Below, in pieces: positions 25,195-34,577 of a stretch of 64,000 nucleotides of DNA; positions within the stretch are counted from its first letter, which is position 1, and every line of letters starts with the position of its first letter. The stretch covers positions 62,001 through 126,000 of the forward strand of contig JBBIVJ010000002.1 in assembly GCA_037439785.1 (NCBI GenBank). The letters are read 5' to 3'. Under the pieces are notes generated by a model. The model ran no database searches and was not told the DNA's origin. It saw nothing but the letters and a program-made list of their open reading frames with translations. The stretch is from DSVZ01 sp037439785 (GTDB lineage Bacteria > Verrucomicrobiota > Verrucomicrobiia > Limisphaerales > J093). The position numbers were made by a program, and so were the translations under genes.

Positions 25195-26529
25195 GTGCAC
25201 AGGGACGCACCCCACATCGTTGTGCTCGGGGCCGGCTTTGGCGGCCTGAACTTCTGCAAGGCGTTTCGCCACCCGACCGCGCGGGTCACGGTGGTGGACC
25301 GGCAGAACCACCACCTGTTCCAGCCGCTGCTTTACCAAGTGGCCACCGCCGGACTCTCCGCGTCGGACATAGCTGAGCCGGTGCGTGCCATCCTCGCCCG
25401 TCATCGCGGGGTGACCGTGTTGCTGGACGAGGTGCTCGAGGTGGACCTGGCCGGTCGCCGGGTGCGCGGCGCCCGGCACACCCTCGGCTACGATTACCTG
25501 GTCCTGGCCCTGGGAGGGGTGACGAGCTACTTCGGCCATCCCGAGTGGGAGGCCCACGCCCCGGGCCTCAAGACCCTCGAAGACGCCCTGCGCATCCGCC
25601 GGGATATCCTCCTGGCCTTCGAGAGGGCGGAGGCGGAGCCCGACCCGGCCGAGCAGCAGCGGCTGATGACAGTGATCGTGATCGGCGGCGGCCCCACCGG
25701 TGTGGAACTGGCCGGCGCCCTGGCCGAACTGGCCCGCCATGTCCTGCGGCCCGATTTTCGCCGCGCGGACCCCGGCCGGGCCCGGGTGATGCTGCTGGAG
25801 GGCGGCCCGCGGCTTCTGCCCGCCCTGCCAGCGCGCCTGTCCGAAAGCGCCCGCCGTCAGCTCGAGCGCCTCGGCGTCGAGGTGCGGCTCCGGGCCCGGG
25901 TGCGCGACCTGCGCGCCGGGGAGGTCGAGCTGGAGGACGGTACCGTCCTCCGCGCCGCCAACCTGCTCTGGGCTGCCGGCGTGGCCGCCTCCCCGCTCAC
26001 CGCGCGGCTGGGCGTGCCGCTGGATGCCGCCGGCCGCATCCGCGTCCAACCCGATCTCAGCCTGCCCGGGCACCCCGAGGTGTTTGCCATCGGCGACATT
26101 GCCCACGTGGAAGGTCCGGACGGCCCGCCCGTACCGGGCGTGGCGCCCGCCGCCATGCAAATGGCCGGGCACGTGGCCCGTCTGCTCCGGAGGGAACTGG
26201 CCGCGCCGCCGGCCGCGCGGCCGCCGCGCCCGGCCTTCCGTTACCTCGACAAGGGCACCATGGCCACCATCGGGCGCTCGGCGGCGGTGGCCCACATCGG
26301 CCCGTTCCAGTTCAGCGGGCTGCCGGCCTGGCTGGCGTGGTTGTTCGTCCACCTGCTGTTTCTGGTGGGGTTCGACAACAAGGCCTCCGTGCTGCTGCAA
26401 TGGGTGTACTCGTACTTCACCTACCGCCGCGGCGCGCGGATCATCCTCGGTGCGCCGTCGCCCCGGCCGGCCCCGCCGCCGGTGCCGGAGCCGCCCGGAG
26501 CAGTGCCCACACGCGCAGGGTCTCGGTGA
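25195..26529 (+). CDS. ndh: NADH dehydrogenase type II (NDH-2) family FAD oxidoreductase
   Basis: Membrane-associated flavoprotein of 444 residues that passes electrons from NADH to quinone without pumping protons. FAD-binding IVVLGAGFGGLNFCKAF lies at residues 8-24, NADH-binding VIVIGGGPTGVELAGALAEL in the middle and PEVFAIGDIAHV in the C-terminal FAD site. QNHHLFQPLLYQVATAGLS and FRYLDKGTMATIGRSAA are also typical. C-terminal hydrophobic helices (WLAWLFVHLLFLVGF) anchor it. The GTG at 25195 is used since no ATG precedes the FAD motif. The last 89 bp overlap the end of the convergent debranching enzyme gene. Confidence 0.9.
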   Translation: MHRDAPHIVVLGAGFGGLNFCKAFRHPTARVTVVDRQNHHLFQPLLYQVATAGLSASDIAEPVRAILARHRGVTVLLDEVLEVDLAGRRVRGARHTLGYDYLVLALGGVTSYFGHPEWEAHAPGLKTLEDALRIRRDILLAFERAEAEPDPAEQQRLMTVIVIGGGPTGVELAGALAELARHVLRPDFRRADPGRARVMLLEGGPRLLPALPARLSESARRQLERLGVEVRLRARVRDLRAGEVELEDGTVLRAANLLWAAGVAASPLTARLGVPLDAAGRIRVQPDLSLPGHPEVFAIGDIAHVEGPDGPPVPGVAPAAMQMAGHVARLLRRELAAPPAARPPRPAFRYLDKGTMATIGRSAAVAHIGPFQFSGLPAWLAWLFVHLLFLVGFDNKASVLLQWVYSYFTYRRGARIILGAPSPRPAPPPVPEPPGAVPTRAGSR

Positions 26530-29500
26530 CCGACCAGGCCTGGGCGTCGCAGCCCCGCGGGGTGTGGGGGGCGTCGCCGTCCAGCAACTCGGGCAACTGC
26601 CCCCGACAACTTTCCGCCAGCAGCGGCCCGGTGCTGCCCAGGTAGGCGCGGGCCGCCGCGAGCGCGGGGGGCGAAAAATCCCACGCCCGGACCAGCGCCT
26701 CACAAAAGACCGGGAGCAACCACGGCCAGGCGGTGCCGTTGTGGTAGGCCGGCTTGCGGCGCGTGTCCTCGTCGCCTTCGTACCGGCCGCGGTAGGGCTG
26801 CCGGGGGTCGCCCAGCAATTCGCCGTGGCGACCGCGGATTTCCAGCGGCGGCTCGACAGGGAGCGGCGCCAGCGTGCGCAGCCCGCCGGGCACCAGCAAC
26901 CAGCGCCGGGCCGCCCCGACCTGACGCCGCGCCCGCGGGCCGCGCACCAGCCCCAGCGCCACCGGCAGGAGCGCGTTGGGTCGGAGCGCATCCTGCGGCG
27001 TGGCGGTGCTGGCGGGTTGCCCCGGCTCTGCCAGCAACACGTCCGCGTACCAGCCGGGCTGTTCCAGCCAGAACAGGCGCTCGAGATGCTCGGCCGCCCG
27101 CACTGCCAGGGCCTCCCACGGCCCGGCCACCGACGGCAGGTCCAGGCGGGCCAGGTAGCGCAGCAGGCGAATCCACAGCGCTTGGATTTCGATCGGGTAG
27201 CCCTGGCGCGGCGTGCAGGCCGGATGGTTGGTGTCCATCCAGGTAAAGTGGGCCGGACTGAAGACCAGCGCCGAGGCCGGGTCCATCCGCAGACCGTTGG
27301 GGGTGCCGCGCACGTAGCCGGCGGCGATGGAGTGCAGCACCTGCGCCAGCGAACGACCGGTGTCGTCCACGGTCGTGGCCGGCCAGGCTCGCCGCGCCGC
27401 TGCGTCCGGCAGACGGTCCCCGTATTCCTCGCAGGCCAGGCCGAACCAGAGCGGGGCATCTGCCGTGTCCCGATTCGAGGTGTCGGTGCCGAAGACCGCG
27501 TTGGGGAGGGTGCCGTCCCGTTCCCAGCGGGCCTGCTGCAACAGGATGGACCGCACCGCGTCGAGGCGCCCGGCCGCCAGCAGGCCGCGGCAGGCAATAA
27601 GGGTGTCTCGCCCCCAGTCCAGAAACCACGGGTAGCCGGCAATGACCGTCAACCCCTCGCCGCGTCGCACGACGTAGGCCGCAAGGGCCTGCCGCAACCG
27701 CCCCTCCCAGGATGGCGGCTCGCGGCCGGCCGGCTCGAAGGCGCGTGCCACCTCGGCTCGGGGGGGCTCCTCCGGGTCGGCGCACATGGTCAGTGTGACC
27801 GTTTCCCCCGCGGCCAGGGGCAGCTCAAACCAGCCGGGGCTGTACGCGTCGCCGCTGCCCTCGAGCCCGCGGCTTTGCTCGATCGGGTGGGGGATGTGAA
27901 ACACCCATTCCGGCTGCGGGTGGTACTGGCCGGCGCTGGCGCGGACGAGCAGCCGCCGGTCCGGGGCGGGCGTGAAGGCAAAGCCCGGCTGCCCTGCCAA
28001 CGGCGCCGTATGGGCGCGGAAGTGCGCGTCCAGTCCGGGATGATGCTTGGTCTCGTGGTGGAAGTTGCGGTCCTCGAGGTCCACGCGGACGGTCAGGCGC
28101 ACATCCGCCTCCGGCGGCAACGGCCGGCCCTGGGGGGGCGGGCTGGCGGGGCGATGAAACCGCAGCACCGTGCTGTTGCGGCCGGTCACCATCGCCGCTG
28201 TCAGGTGAATCTCCACCCCGCGGCCGTCCCCGGCATGGGCCAGAAACCGCCAGCGCGGCGGCGGACCGACGTCGAACGCCAGCAAGTTGTCCGCATTGAG
28301 CGGCGACAGAAAGCTGTCGGCATTGACCCAGACGCGGGCCTGCTTGGCGAAGATGTGCCGGTCCACCGGCACCTCCGGATGCAGATTGGCCCCCAGCAGG
28401 CAGTCGTACTTGGACTCGATGGCGCCCCAATCCACCGCCAGCCGGGCCATGCCGCCGCGGCCGTTGGTGAGCAGGACCCGCCCCTGGCCGGGCTCCGGTG
28501 ACGGTATCTCCGGCTCCGGCGGCAGGAAACGCACCCGGCCCTGCGCCTCGCCGGGCCTGTCGCCGTAGGACTCGAGGTCCAGGCGAGCCTCTGCCGCCGC
28601 CTGCCGCGGGGCGAACAGGGCGGCGTGGCCGGTCTCAAGGGGGGTGGACACGGCGTGGCGCGGCAGGGGGTCGCCTTCCACGGTCAGGGTGGCGCGGAAC
28701 GGTACGCCCAGGCACACCAGCAGCCAGTGACCCGGCGACACGAGCAGCACGCGGCTGCGGTCGGTAGGCGTCCACTCGACCGCGGCCGGGTAGCTCGAGG
28801 GCAAGGGTTCGGGCGGGGTGCGGAGCTGATCGGCGGTCGGCTCGGCCGGCAGCTCGGCCAGGGCGGTCAGGCACGCCACCGGGTCGCGTGCCAGGGCTGC
28901 TGCCCAGGCGGCGAGATCGGCCAGCCCCAGCCGCTCAACGGGGAAGCGAGCGCTCAGGGCCTGTAGGGCCAGGGCCTCGCGGGCGCGTTGTGCGCGGTAG
29001 GCCTCGCCCGCCAGACCGCGCGGCTGGGCGTCCGCGCTCAGACAGTAGGCACCGGCCGGGGGGAGGGTGAAGCGGACGGTTGGTCCTTCCCAGATCGCGG
29101 GCGGGGGCGTCTGGCCCAGGAGGTCCACGGCCGGGGGCCGGTCCGGTTCCGCGGAGCCCGGTTCGGCCAGGCGCGCGTGCGTGCGGGCGCCGGGGTCGAG
29201 GCGGAATTCGTGCGGCTGGTCGGGGTCGGTGTTGACCAGCACCAGCACGGCGTCCCGGCCGTCAGCCGACTCGCGGGCCAGCGCAAGGATCGGTGAGGCC
29301 GGCGGGCTGAGCCGCGTCAGGCGGGCGCCGTCGAAGAAGCAGGGATGGTGAGCCAGGAGGCGGTTGAGGCGGCCCAGTTCATCCACCAGGTGGTCGGGGT
29401 TGCCCCAGGCCAGGCCGCGGCTGGAGTGGACGTTCACGCGCTCCGGCGCAAGCCACTCGACCCCGCAGGTGAAGCCGAAGGCGCCCGAGACGCTGCTCAG

Positions 29501-30817
29501 CCCGCAGAGCCGGTTGCGCAACAGTGACCAGGCGCGGCCGCGGGCGGCAAGGCGGGGGTTGTCGTGCGTCTCGCTGTAGTGCACGTAGAGGCCCACGCGC
29601 GCGCTCTGGCGCAGGGCGTAATCGAGGTAGTCCGCCACCTCGCGGCCCGAGTCATTCTGAAACAGCTCCGAGTAGGCCCATTGCATGCCGCCCTCGGTCA
29701 GGAGCGTCTCGGTGGCCTCCCAGGAGCCGCCCAGGCCCTCGAGCAGGAACACCGTGTCCGGGAACTCCCGTCGCACCCGCGCGGTGAGGTACAGCCAGAC
29801 CGGCAGGGGGACCTTGTAGCCGGCGTCGCAGCGGAAGCCGTCCACGCCCCGGCGGCACCACTCGACAAAAATTTCGCCCAGCTCGCGGCGCAGGGCGGCG
29901 TGGCGGTGGTCCAGTTCGACCAGGTCTTCCCAGACGGTGCCCCAGGCGCCGGGGCTGACGAAGCGGCCGGAGGCGTCGCGCACGAACCATTCGGGGTGCC
30001 GTTCCTGAAAGGTCGAACCCCAGCCGGTGTGGTTGATGGCCAGGTCCAGGATCAGCCGCCCGCCCAGGGCGTGTACCGCGCGGGCCAGCTCGCGGAACTG
30101 GTCCACGCCGGTGGTGCGGCCGTCGAACTCGACCAGCGCCGGGTCAATGGCCAGGAAATCCTGCGCCGCGTACGGGCTGCCGAACCGGCCGAAGCGCGCG
30201 TAGGTGGTGGGGGTGGGGTTGACCGGCAGCAGGTGCAGGATGCGGCAGCCCAGGGTCTGAAAGATGTGCGGCAGCTCGCGCACCAGGTCACGGAGCTTGC
30301 CCGAGGGGGGGATCACGGTGTAGCCGGCGCCCTCCAGCGCCGCGATTTCCGCCGCCGGGGCCGGCGGTTCGGTGAGCCGCGCGGTCTTGTTCGGGCCGAA
30401 CATGCGGGGGAAGGCGCAGTACAGGAGATTGGCCGTGCGGCACCAGGCGGGCTGGACGTTGACCCCGAAGTCCGGCCCCTCCGGCCAGTGCAACCAGCCG
30501 CGCGGGTCCACCGCACACGCCTTGGCCCGGAACCAGCCCACCTCGGCCAGCGGCAGCTCCAGGACCCACTCCTCGCCCTCCCGCTGCATGGGGATGTCCC
30601 GCCAGGCGCAGAGAGTGGGCGGCTTGCGCCGTTCGACCGCCGTGAGCAGTTCTTCCCCCAGCACCGCCCCGCGGCCCAGGTTGGTGCGCAAGCTCGCCCG
30701 CCACCCCGGCGGCCACGGCCCGGGCGGATCGGTGCGCAGGGTGAACCGCAACCGGTCCCCGACGAAGCCCACGCGCCGTTCGCCCGGCGCCGGCGTCTGG
30801 ATCAATCGCACGGCCAT
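26441..30817 (-). CDS. Glycogen debranching enzyme (GH13 alpha-amylase plus amylo-alpha-1,6-glucosidase fusion)
   Basis: A 1458-residue enzyme that removes glycogen branches. An N-terminal beta-sandwich is followed by a GH13 barrel with the nucleophile in GFRCDAGY, the acid in VFLLEGLGG and HD in HYSETHDN. The C-terminal half is the eukaryote-like GDE C domain (glucosidase), with GRDTLIACRGLLAAGR, ADAPLWFG and PAYHNGTAWPWLLPVF. This is the two-headed type (4-alpha-glucanotransferase plus 1,6-glucosidase) like eukaryotic AGL. ATG 30817 is set by the family N-terminus and a promoter upstream. Likely used for stored glycogen. The 3' end overlaps the NDH-2 gene. Confidence 0.9.
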   Translation of the reverse strand: MAVRLIQTPAPGERRVGFVGDRLRFTLRTDPPGPWPPGWRASLRTNLGRGAVLGEELLTAVERRKPPTLCAWRDIPMQREGEEWVLELPLAEVGWFRAKACAVDPRGWLHWPEGPDFGVNVQPAWCRTANLLYCAFPRMFGPNKTARLTEPPAPAAEIAALEGAGYTVIPPSGKLRDLVRELPHIFQTLGCRILHLLPVNPTPTTYARFGRFGSPYAAQDFLAIDPALVEFDGRTTGVDQFRELARAVHALGGRLILDLAINHTGWGSTFQERHPEWFVRDASGRFVSPGAWGTVWEDLVELDHRHAALRRELGEIFVEWCRRGVDGFRCDAGYKVPLPVWLYLTARVRREFPDTVFLLEGLGGSWEATETLLTEGGMQWAYSELFQNDSGREVADYLDYALRQSARVGLYVHYSETHDNPRLAARGRAWSLLRNRLCGLSSVSGAFGFTCGVEWLAPERVNVHSSRGLAWGNPDHLVDELGRLNRLLAHHPCFFDGARLTRLSPPASPILALARESADGRDAVLVLVNTDPDQPHEFRLDPGARTHARLAEPGSAEPDRPPAVDLLGQTPPPAIWEGPTVRFTLPPAGAYCLSADAQPRGLAGEAYRAQRAREALALQALSARFPVERLGLADLAAWAAALARDPVACLTALAELPAEPTADQLRTPPEPLPSSYPAAVEWTPTDRSRVLLVSPGHWLLVCLGVPFRATLTVEGDPLPRHAVSTPLETGHAALFAPRQAAAEARLDLESYGDRPGEAQGRVRFLPPEPEIPSPEPGQGRVLLTNGRGGMARLAVDWGAIESKYDCLLGANLHPEVPVDRHIFAKQARVWVNADSFLSPLNADNLLAFDVGPPPRWRFLAHAGDGRGVEIHLTAAMVTGRNSTVLRFHRPASPPPQGRPLPPEADVRLTVRVDLEDRNFHHETKHHPGLDAHFRAHTAPLAGQPGFAFTPAPDRRLLVRASAGQYHPQPEWVFHIPHPIEQSRGLEGSGDAYSPGWFELPLAAGETVTLTMCADPEEPPRAEVARAFEPAGREPPSWEGRLRQALAAYVVRRGEGLTVIAGYPWFLDWGRDTLIACRGLLAAGRLDAVRSILLQQARWERDGTLPNAVFGTDTSNRDTADAPLWFGLACEEYGDRLPDAAARRAWPATTVDDTGRSLAQVLHSIAAGYVRGTPNGLRMDPASALVFSPAHFTWMDTNHPACTPRQGYPIEIQALWIRLLRYLARLDLPSVAGPWEALAVRAAEHLERLFWLEQPGWYADVLLAEPGQPASTATPQDALRPNALLPVALGLVRGPRARRQVGAARRWLLVPGGLRTLAPLPVEPPLEIRGRHGELLGDPRQPYRGRYEGDEDTRRKPAYHNGTAWPWLLPVFCEALVRAWDFSPPALAAARAYLGSTGPLLAESCRGQLPELLDGDAPHTPRGCDAQAWSVTETLRVWALLRAAPAPAAGPAGATAHRG

Positions 30818-30827
30818 GTGCGGCGGG

Positions 30828-30856
30828 AGTCTCCGGTGTGCCGTCCGGCCGCGCAA
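30828..30856 (-). promoter_or_regulatory. Putative promoter of the debranching enzyme gene
   Basis: Minus strand: TTGCGC (30856-30851), a 17-bp spacer and GAGACT (30833-30828), ten bases before ATG 30817. The -10 box is only a moderate match. Confidence 0.4.
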
Positions 30857-30913
30857 CCCCGGCCGCGATCCCCGCGGCCGCCGAACCGGTTCGGTCCGGC
30901 CTGCCCCGCGTCT

Positions 30914-31390
30914 TCATGCGCCGGCGGAAGCGGTCGCCGCCGGTGCGGCACCAAAGCGCTGGTGCAGGACCCGGGCGCGGTAGGCGAAGATGCGTGCCAC
31001 GTCGCGGCGGACGAACAGGCGGTTCACCCAGGCGCCGCCCCGCGGCCAGTACCGCACGCGGTCCACACAGAGCGTGCCGCCGTCCTGTTCCTCGAAGCGG
31101 TGGGTGTGATGCCACAACCGGTACGGGCCGCGCACCTGCACGTCCACAAACCCCGCCGGCGGGTCCCAGACCTCGATGCGGGTGCGCCAGCGCAGCGGCA
31201 CGCCGTGCACCCGCAGCCGATAGTCAATCAACGCCCCCGCCCGCATCGGGATCGGCAGGGGCGTGAGAATCTCGAAGTGCAGCCAGGGCGGGGTCAGGTC
31301 TTCCAGATTCCGGGCATCGGCGAAAAACGGAAACACCTCCGCCCGCGGGCGCGGCAGCCACAACGCTGGTTCCAGGACTTCCTCACGCAT
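30914..31390 (-). CDS. SRPBCC-family (START-like) protein
   Basis: A 158-residue protein of the SRPBCC/cyclase-dehydrase type, a helix-grip fold binding hydrophobic ligands. It starts EVLEPALWLPRPRAEVFPFFADARNLEDLTPPWL, read as adjacent blocks; this opening plus MRAGALIDYRLRVHGVPLRW and WHHTHRFEEQDGG is the pattern of proteins annotated as ligand-binding SRPBCC. ATG 31390 fits the family; a longer frame upstream is of low complexity. It is divergent from the 6-4 photolyase gene, and this neighbour association is common for SRPBCC proteins next to photolyase genes. Ligand unknown. Confidence 0.8.
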   Translation of the reverse strand: MREEVLEPALWLPRPRAEVFPFFADARNLEDLTPPWLHFEILTPLPIPMRAGALIDYRLRVHGVPLRWRTRIEVWDPPAGFVDVQVRGPYRLWHHTHRFEEQDGGTLCVDRVRYWPRGGAWVNRLFVRRDVARIFAYRARVLHQRFGAAPAATASAGA

Positions 31391-31446
31391 CGGGCCGGAA
31401 GGTGCGCCGGGCTCCGGCGCGCGCAAGCGGCCGCCGGCCCGGCCGG

Positions 31447-31474
31447 TTGCCGACCCGGCCGCCGATGCTAGTCT
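31447..31474 (+). promoter_or_regulatory. Putative leaderless promoter of the FeS photolyase gene
   Basis: TTGCCG (31447-31452), a 16-bp spacer and TAGTCT (31469-31474) end seven bases before ATG 31482. The predicted mRNA starts at or one base before the AUG. Confidence 0.55.
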
Positions 31475-31481
31475 GCACGAC

Positions 31482-33053
31482 ATGGCGACCCCGCGCGCCG
31501 CCAGGGTTCCTTCCGCTCCGCGCCATCTGGTCCTGATCCTGGGCGATCAACTGGACCCGGCCAGTGCGGCCTTCGACGGCTTTGACCCTGCGGTGGACGT
31601 GATCTGGATGGCCGAGGCGCGCGAAGAGTCCACCCACGTCTGGTCGCACCTCGCCCGGAGCGCGCTGTTTCTGGCGGCCATGCGGCATTTCCGCGACGCG
31701 CAGCGTGCGCAGGGCCGGGTTGTGCTGTACCGCGAACTGGATGCCGCGGACCACACGGGCACGCTGGCCGGGGAGTTGGCGGCTGCGGTGCGGGCGCTGC
31801 GCCCGCAGAGGCTCGTCGTGGTCGAGCCGGGAGAATGGCGGGTGGCGGAGGCGCTGCGGCAGACCGCGCGGGCGTGCACCGTGTCGCTGGAGGTCCGGCC
31901 GGACCGCCACTTCCTGTGCAGCCGGGAAACGTTCGCCGCGCATGCCGCGGCCCGCCGGCAACTGCGGCTCGAGTTTTTTTACCGCGAGATGCGCCGGTGG
32001 CATCGCGTCTTGATGGAGGGCGGGGCACCCGCCGGCGGGGCGTGGAACTTCGATGCCGCCAACCGTGAGAGTTTCGGCCGTGCCGGCCCCGGTCGCGTGC
32101 CGCCCCCGCGGGGCTTTGCCCCTGACGCGGTGACCCGCGAAGTGCTCGGTCTGGTGCAGCGGCAGTTGACGGGGCATCCGGGTCGGCTGGATCGCTTTGA
32201 CTGGCCGGTCACGCCCGCCGAGGCCGGGGCGGCGCTGGAGGATTTCATTGTCCACCGGCTGCCGCTCTTCGGCCGCTATCAGGACGCCCTCTGGACGGGT
32301 GAGCCCTGGCTGTATCACTCGCGGTTGTCGGCGGCCCTGAACCTCAAGCTGCTCGACCCCCGTCGGGTGCTGGCCGCCGCGGAGGCCGCCTGGCGGCGCG
32401 CGGGGCACGCGCCGCTGGCCGCGGTCGAGGGGTTCATCCGCCAAATCCTGGGCTGGCGCGAGTACGTCCGCGGGGTCTATCACCTCTTCATGCCCGAGTA
32501 CCGGGAACGCAACGCCCTGGGCGCGGACCGTCCCCTGCCGCGGTTTTACTGGACCGGCGAGACGGACATGAACTGCCTGCGGGAAGTGATCGGCCAGACG
32601 CTCGCGCTGGGTTACGCCCACCACATCCAAAGGTTGATGGTGACGGGGCTTTTTGCCCTGTTGCTCGGCGTGCGTCCGCAGGAGGTTCACGCCTGGTACC
32701 TGGCCGTGTACGTGGACGCGGTCGAATGGGTCGAGCTGCCCAACACCCTGGGCATGTCCCAGTACGCGGACGGCGGGGTGATGGCCTCGAAACCCTACAT
32801 CGCCAGCGGCCGCTACCTCCAACGCATGAGCAACTACTGCGCGGGCTGCCGCTACGACCCCGCGCTGGCCGTCGGGCCGCGGGCCTGCCCTTTCACCACC
32901 CTGTACTGGGACTTCCTCCAACGCCACGAGTGCCGGCTGCGCCCCCACCCGCGGCTGGGCATGCAACTGCGCAACCTGGCGCGCCTCGGCGCCGCCGAGC
33001 GGGCGGCCATCCGCCTCCAGGCCCGGGCCGTGGCCGCCGCCTGCACGTCCTGA
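31482..33053 (+). CDS. Iron-sulfur bacterial cryptochrome/(6-4) photolyase (FeS-BCP)
   Basis: A 523-residue photolyase of the FeS-BCP group (PhrB/CryB), repairing (6-4) photoproducts by light with FAD and an Fe4S4 cluster. The four cluster cysteines Cys365 (MNCLREV), Cys453, Cys456 (NYCAGCRY) and Cys469 (ACPF) have spacings 88, 3 and 13, identical to those known for Agrobacterium PhrB as I recall them. The start HLVLILGDQLDPASAAF is typical of the deoxyribodipyrimidine-photolyase-related family. It lies 13 bp before a CPD photolyase gene. A short leaderless promoter precedes it. Confidence 0.92.
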   Translation: MATPRAARVPSAPRHLVLILGDQLDPASAAFDGFDPAVDVIWMAEAREESTHVWSHLARSALFLAAMRHFRDAQRAQGRVVLYRELDAADHTGTLAGELAAAVRALRPQRLVVVEPGEWRVAEALRQTARACTVSLEVRPDRHFLCSRETFAAHAAARRQLRLEFFYREMRRWHRVLMEGGAPAGGAWNFDAANRESFGRAGPGRVPPPRGFAPDAVTREVLGLVQRQLTGHPGRLDRFDWPVTPAEAGAALEDFIVHRLPLFGRYQDALWTGEPWLYHSRLSAALNLKLLDPRRVLAAAEAAWRRAGHAPLAAVEGFIRQILGWREYVRGVYHLFMPEYRERNALGADRPLPRFYWTGETDMNCLREVIGQTLALGYAHHIQRLMVTGLFALLLGVRPQEVHAWYLAVYVDAVEWVELPNTLGMSQYADGGVMASKPYIASGRYLQRMSNYCAGCRYDPALAVGPRACPFTTLYWDFLQRHECRLRPHPRLGMQLRNLARLGAAERAAIRLQARAVAAACTS

Positions 33054-33066
33054 CCTTGCCCTGTCC

Positions 33067-34518
33067 ATGAGCACCTCCCCCTCCCTTGTGTGGTTCCGGC
33101 TCGATCTGCGCCTGAGCGACAACCCCGCCCTGCTGGCAGCGGTGCGGCGCGGCCGGCCCATCCTGCCCGTTTTCATCTGGGCCCCCGACGAAGAAGGCGC
33201 CTGGCCGCCCGGCGGCGCCTCGCGCTGGTGGTTGCACCAGTCGTTGAAGGCCCTGGCCGCGGACCTGGAACAACGCGGCTCGCGCCTGATCCTCCGCCGC
33301 GGGCCGACGCAGCCCACGTTGCTGCAACTGGCCCGCAGCACCGGCGCCGGCGCCGTGTTCTGGAACCGCCGCTACGAACCGGCCCTGGTCGCGCGGGACA
33401 CCCGCCTCAAGGCCGCCCTCCAGGGGGCGGGGCTGGAGGTGGAAAGCTTCAACAGCGCCCTGCTGTTCGAGCCCTGGACCCTTGCCAACCAGGCCGGCAA
33501 GCCCTTCCAGGTGTTCACCCCCTTCTGGCGCCATTGCCTGGCCCGGGAGGAGCCGCCCCTGCCCGAGGCGGCGCCGGAAACCTGGCCCGCCCCCGCCCGC
33601 TGGCCGAAATCCGAACCGCTGGCCGCGCTCGAACTGGAACCGCGCATGGACTGGACCGCCGGGCTGCGCGCCGCCTGGACGCCCGGCGAGGCCGGCGCCG
33701 CGGCCGCCCTGCGCCGGTTTGCCGAGCCCGGGTTCAGTGGCTACTCCGAACACCGCAACCGCCCCGACCTGCCCGGCACCTCGCGGTTGTCCCCGCACCT
33801 GCACTTCGGCGAGATCGGCCCGCGTCAGGTCTGGCACGCCCTGAAGGACGTGGCGGTGCGGCGGGGTCAGCCCCCCAGCCTGTGGCGGCGCAGTCAGTTC
33901 GTCTCCGAGCTGGGCTGGCGCGAGTTCGCCCATCACCTGTTGTTTCACTTCCCACACACGCCGGAGCAGCCGCTGCGACCGCAGTTCGCCCGTTTCCCCT
34001 GGCGGCAACATCCCGAGGGCCTGCGCGCCTGGCAGCGCGGCCGGACCGGTTACCCAATCGTGGACGCCGGGATGCGCGAACTCTGGACCACCGGCTGGAT
34101 GCACAACCGCGTGCGGATGATCACGGCCTCCTTCCTGGTCAAGGACCTGCTGGTGGACTGGCGCGAAGGGGCGCGCTGGTTCTGGGACACCCTGGTGGAC
34201 GCCGACCTGGCCAGCAACACCCTCGGCTGGCAGTGGACCGCCGGCTGCGGGGCCGACGCCGCGCCGTTTTTCCGCATCTTCAACCCGCTCAGCCAGGGCC
34301 TGAAGTTCGACCCGCACGGCGACTACGTGCGGCGCTGGGTTCCCGAGCTGGCTTGCCTGCCGGCCGAGTGGATTCACCAACCCTCGGCCGCCCCGCCGGA
34401 GGTGCTGGCCCGCGCCGGCGTCGAACTCGGCACCCAATACCCGCGGCCCATCGTCTCCCACGCCATTGCCCGCGAGGTCGCGCTCGAGGCCCTGGCCCGC
34501 ATCCAGGCCCCGCGCTGA
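33067..34518 (+). CDS. phrB: Deoxyribodipyrimidine photolyase, class I
   Basis: CPD photolyase (483 residues) that splits cyclobutane pyrimidine dimers by blue light via FADH-. The N-terminal alpha/beta antenna domain starts SLVWFRLDLRLSDNPAL. The FAD-binding domain has TSRLSPHLHFGEIGPRQVWH, ELGWREFAHHLL, GYPIVDAGMRELWTTGWMHN, read as blocks, NRVRMITASFLVKDLL and TLGWQWTAGCGADAAPFFRIF. The ATG is 13 bp after the FeS-BCP stop, so both photolyases are probably cotranscribed. Together they cover the two main UV lesions. Confidence 0.94.
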   Translation: MSTSPSLVWFRLDLRLSDNPALLAAVRRGRPILPVFIWAPDEEGAWPPGGASRWWLHQSLKALAADLEQRGSRLILRRGPTQPTLLQLARSTGAGAVFWNRRYEPALVARDTRLKAALQGAGLEVESFNSALLFEPWTLANQAGKPFQVFTPFWRHCLAREEPPLPEAAPETWPAPARWPKSEPLAALELEPRMDWTAGLRAAWTPGEAGAAAALRRFAEPGFSGYSEHRNRPDLPGTSRLSPHLHFGEIGPRQVWHALKDVAVRRGQPPSLWRRSQFVSELGWREFAHHLLFHFPHTPEQPLRPQFARFPWRQHPEGLRAWQRGRTGYPIVDAGMRELWTTGWMHNRVRMITASFLVKDLLVDWREGARWFWDTLVDADLASNTLGWQWTAGCGADAAPFFRIFNPLSQGLKFDPHGDYVRRWVPELACLPAEWIHQPSAAPPEVLARAGVELGTQYPRPIVSHAIAREVALEALARIQAPR

Positions 34519-34577
34519 AGGCCCCGGTATGCCGTGGGCCGCTTGCGGGGGGGCGCCGGCCGCACCGGGGCGGGGAG

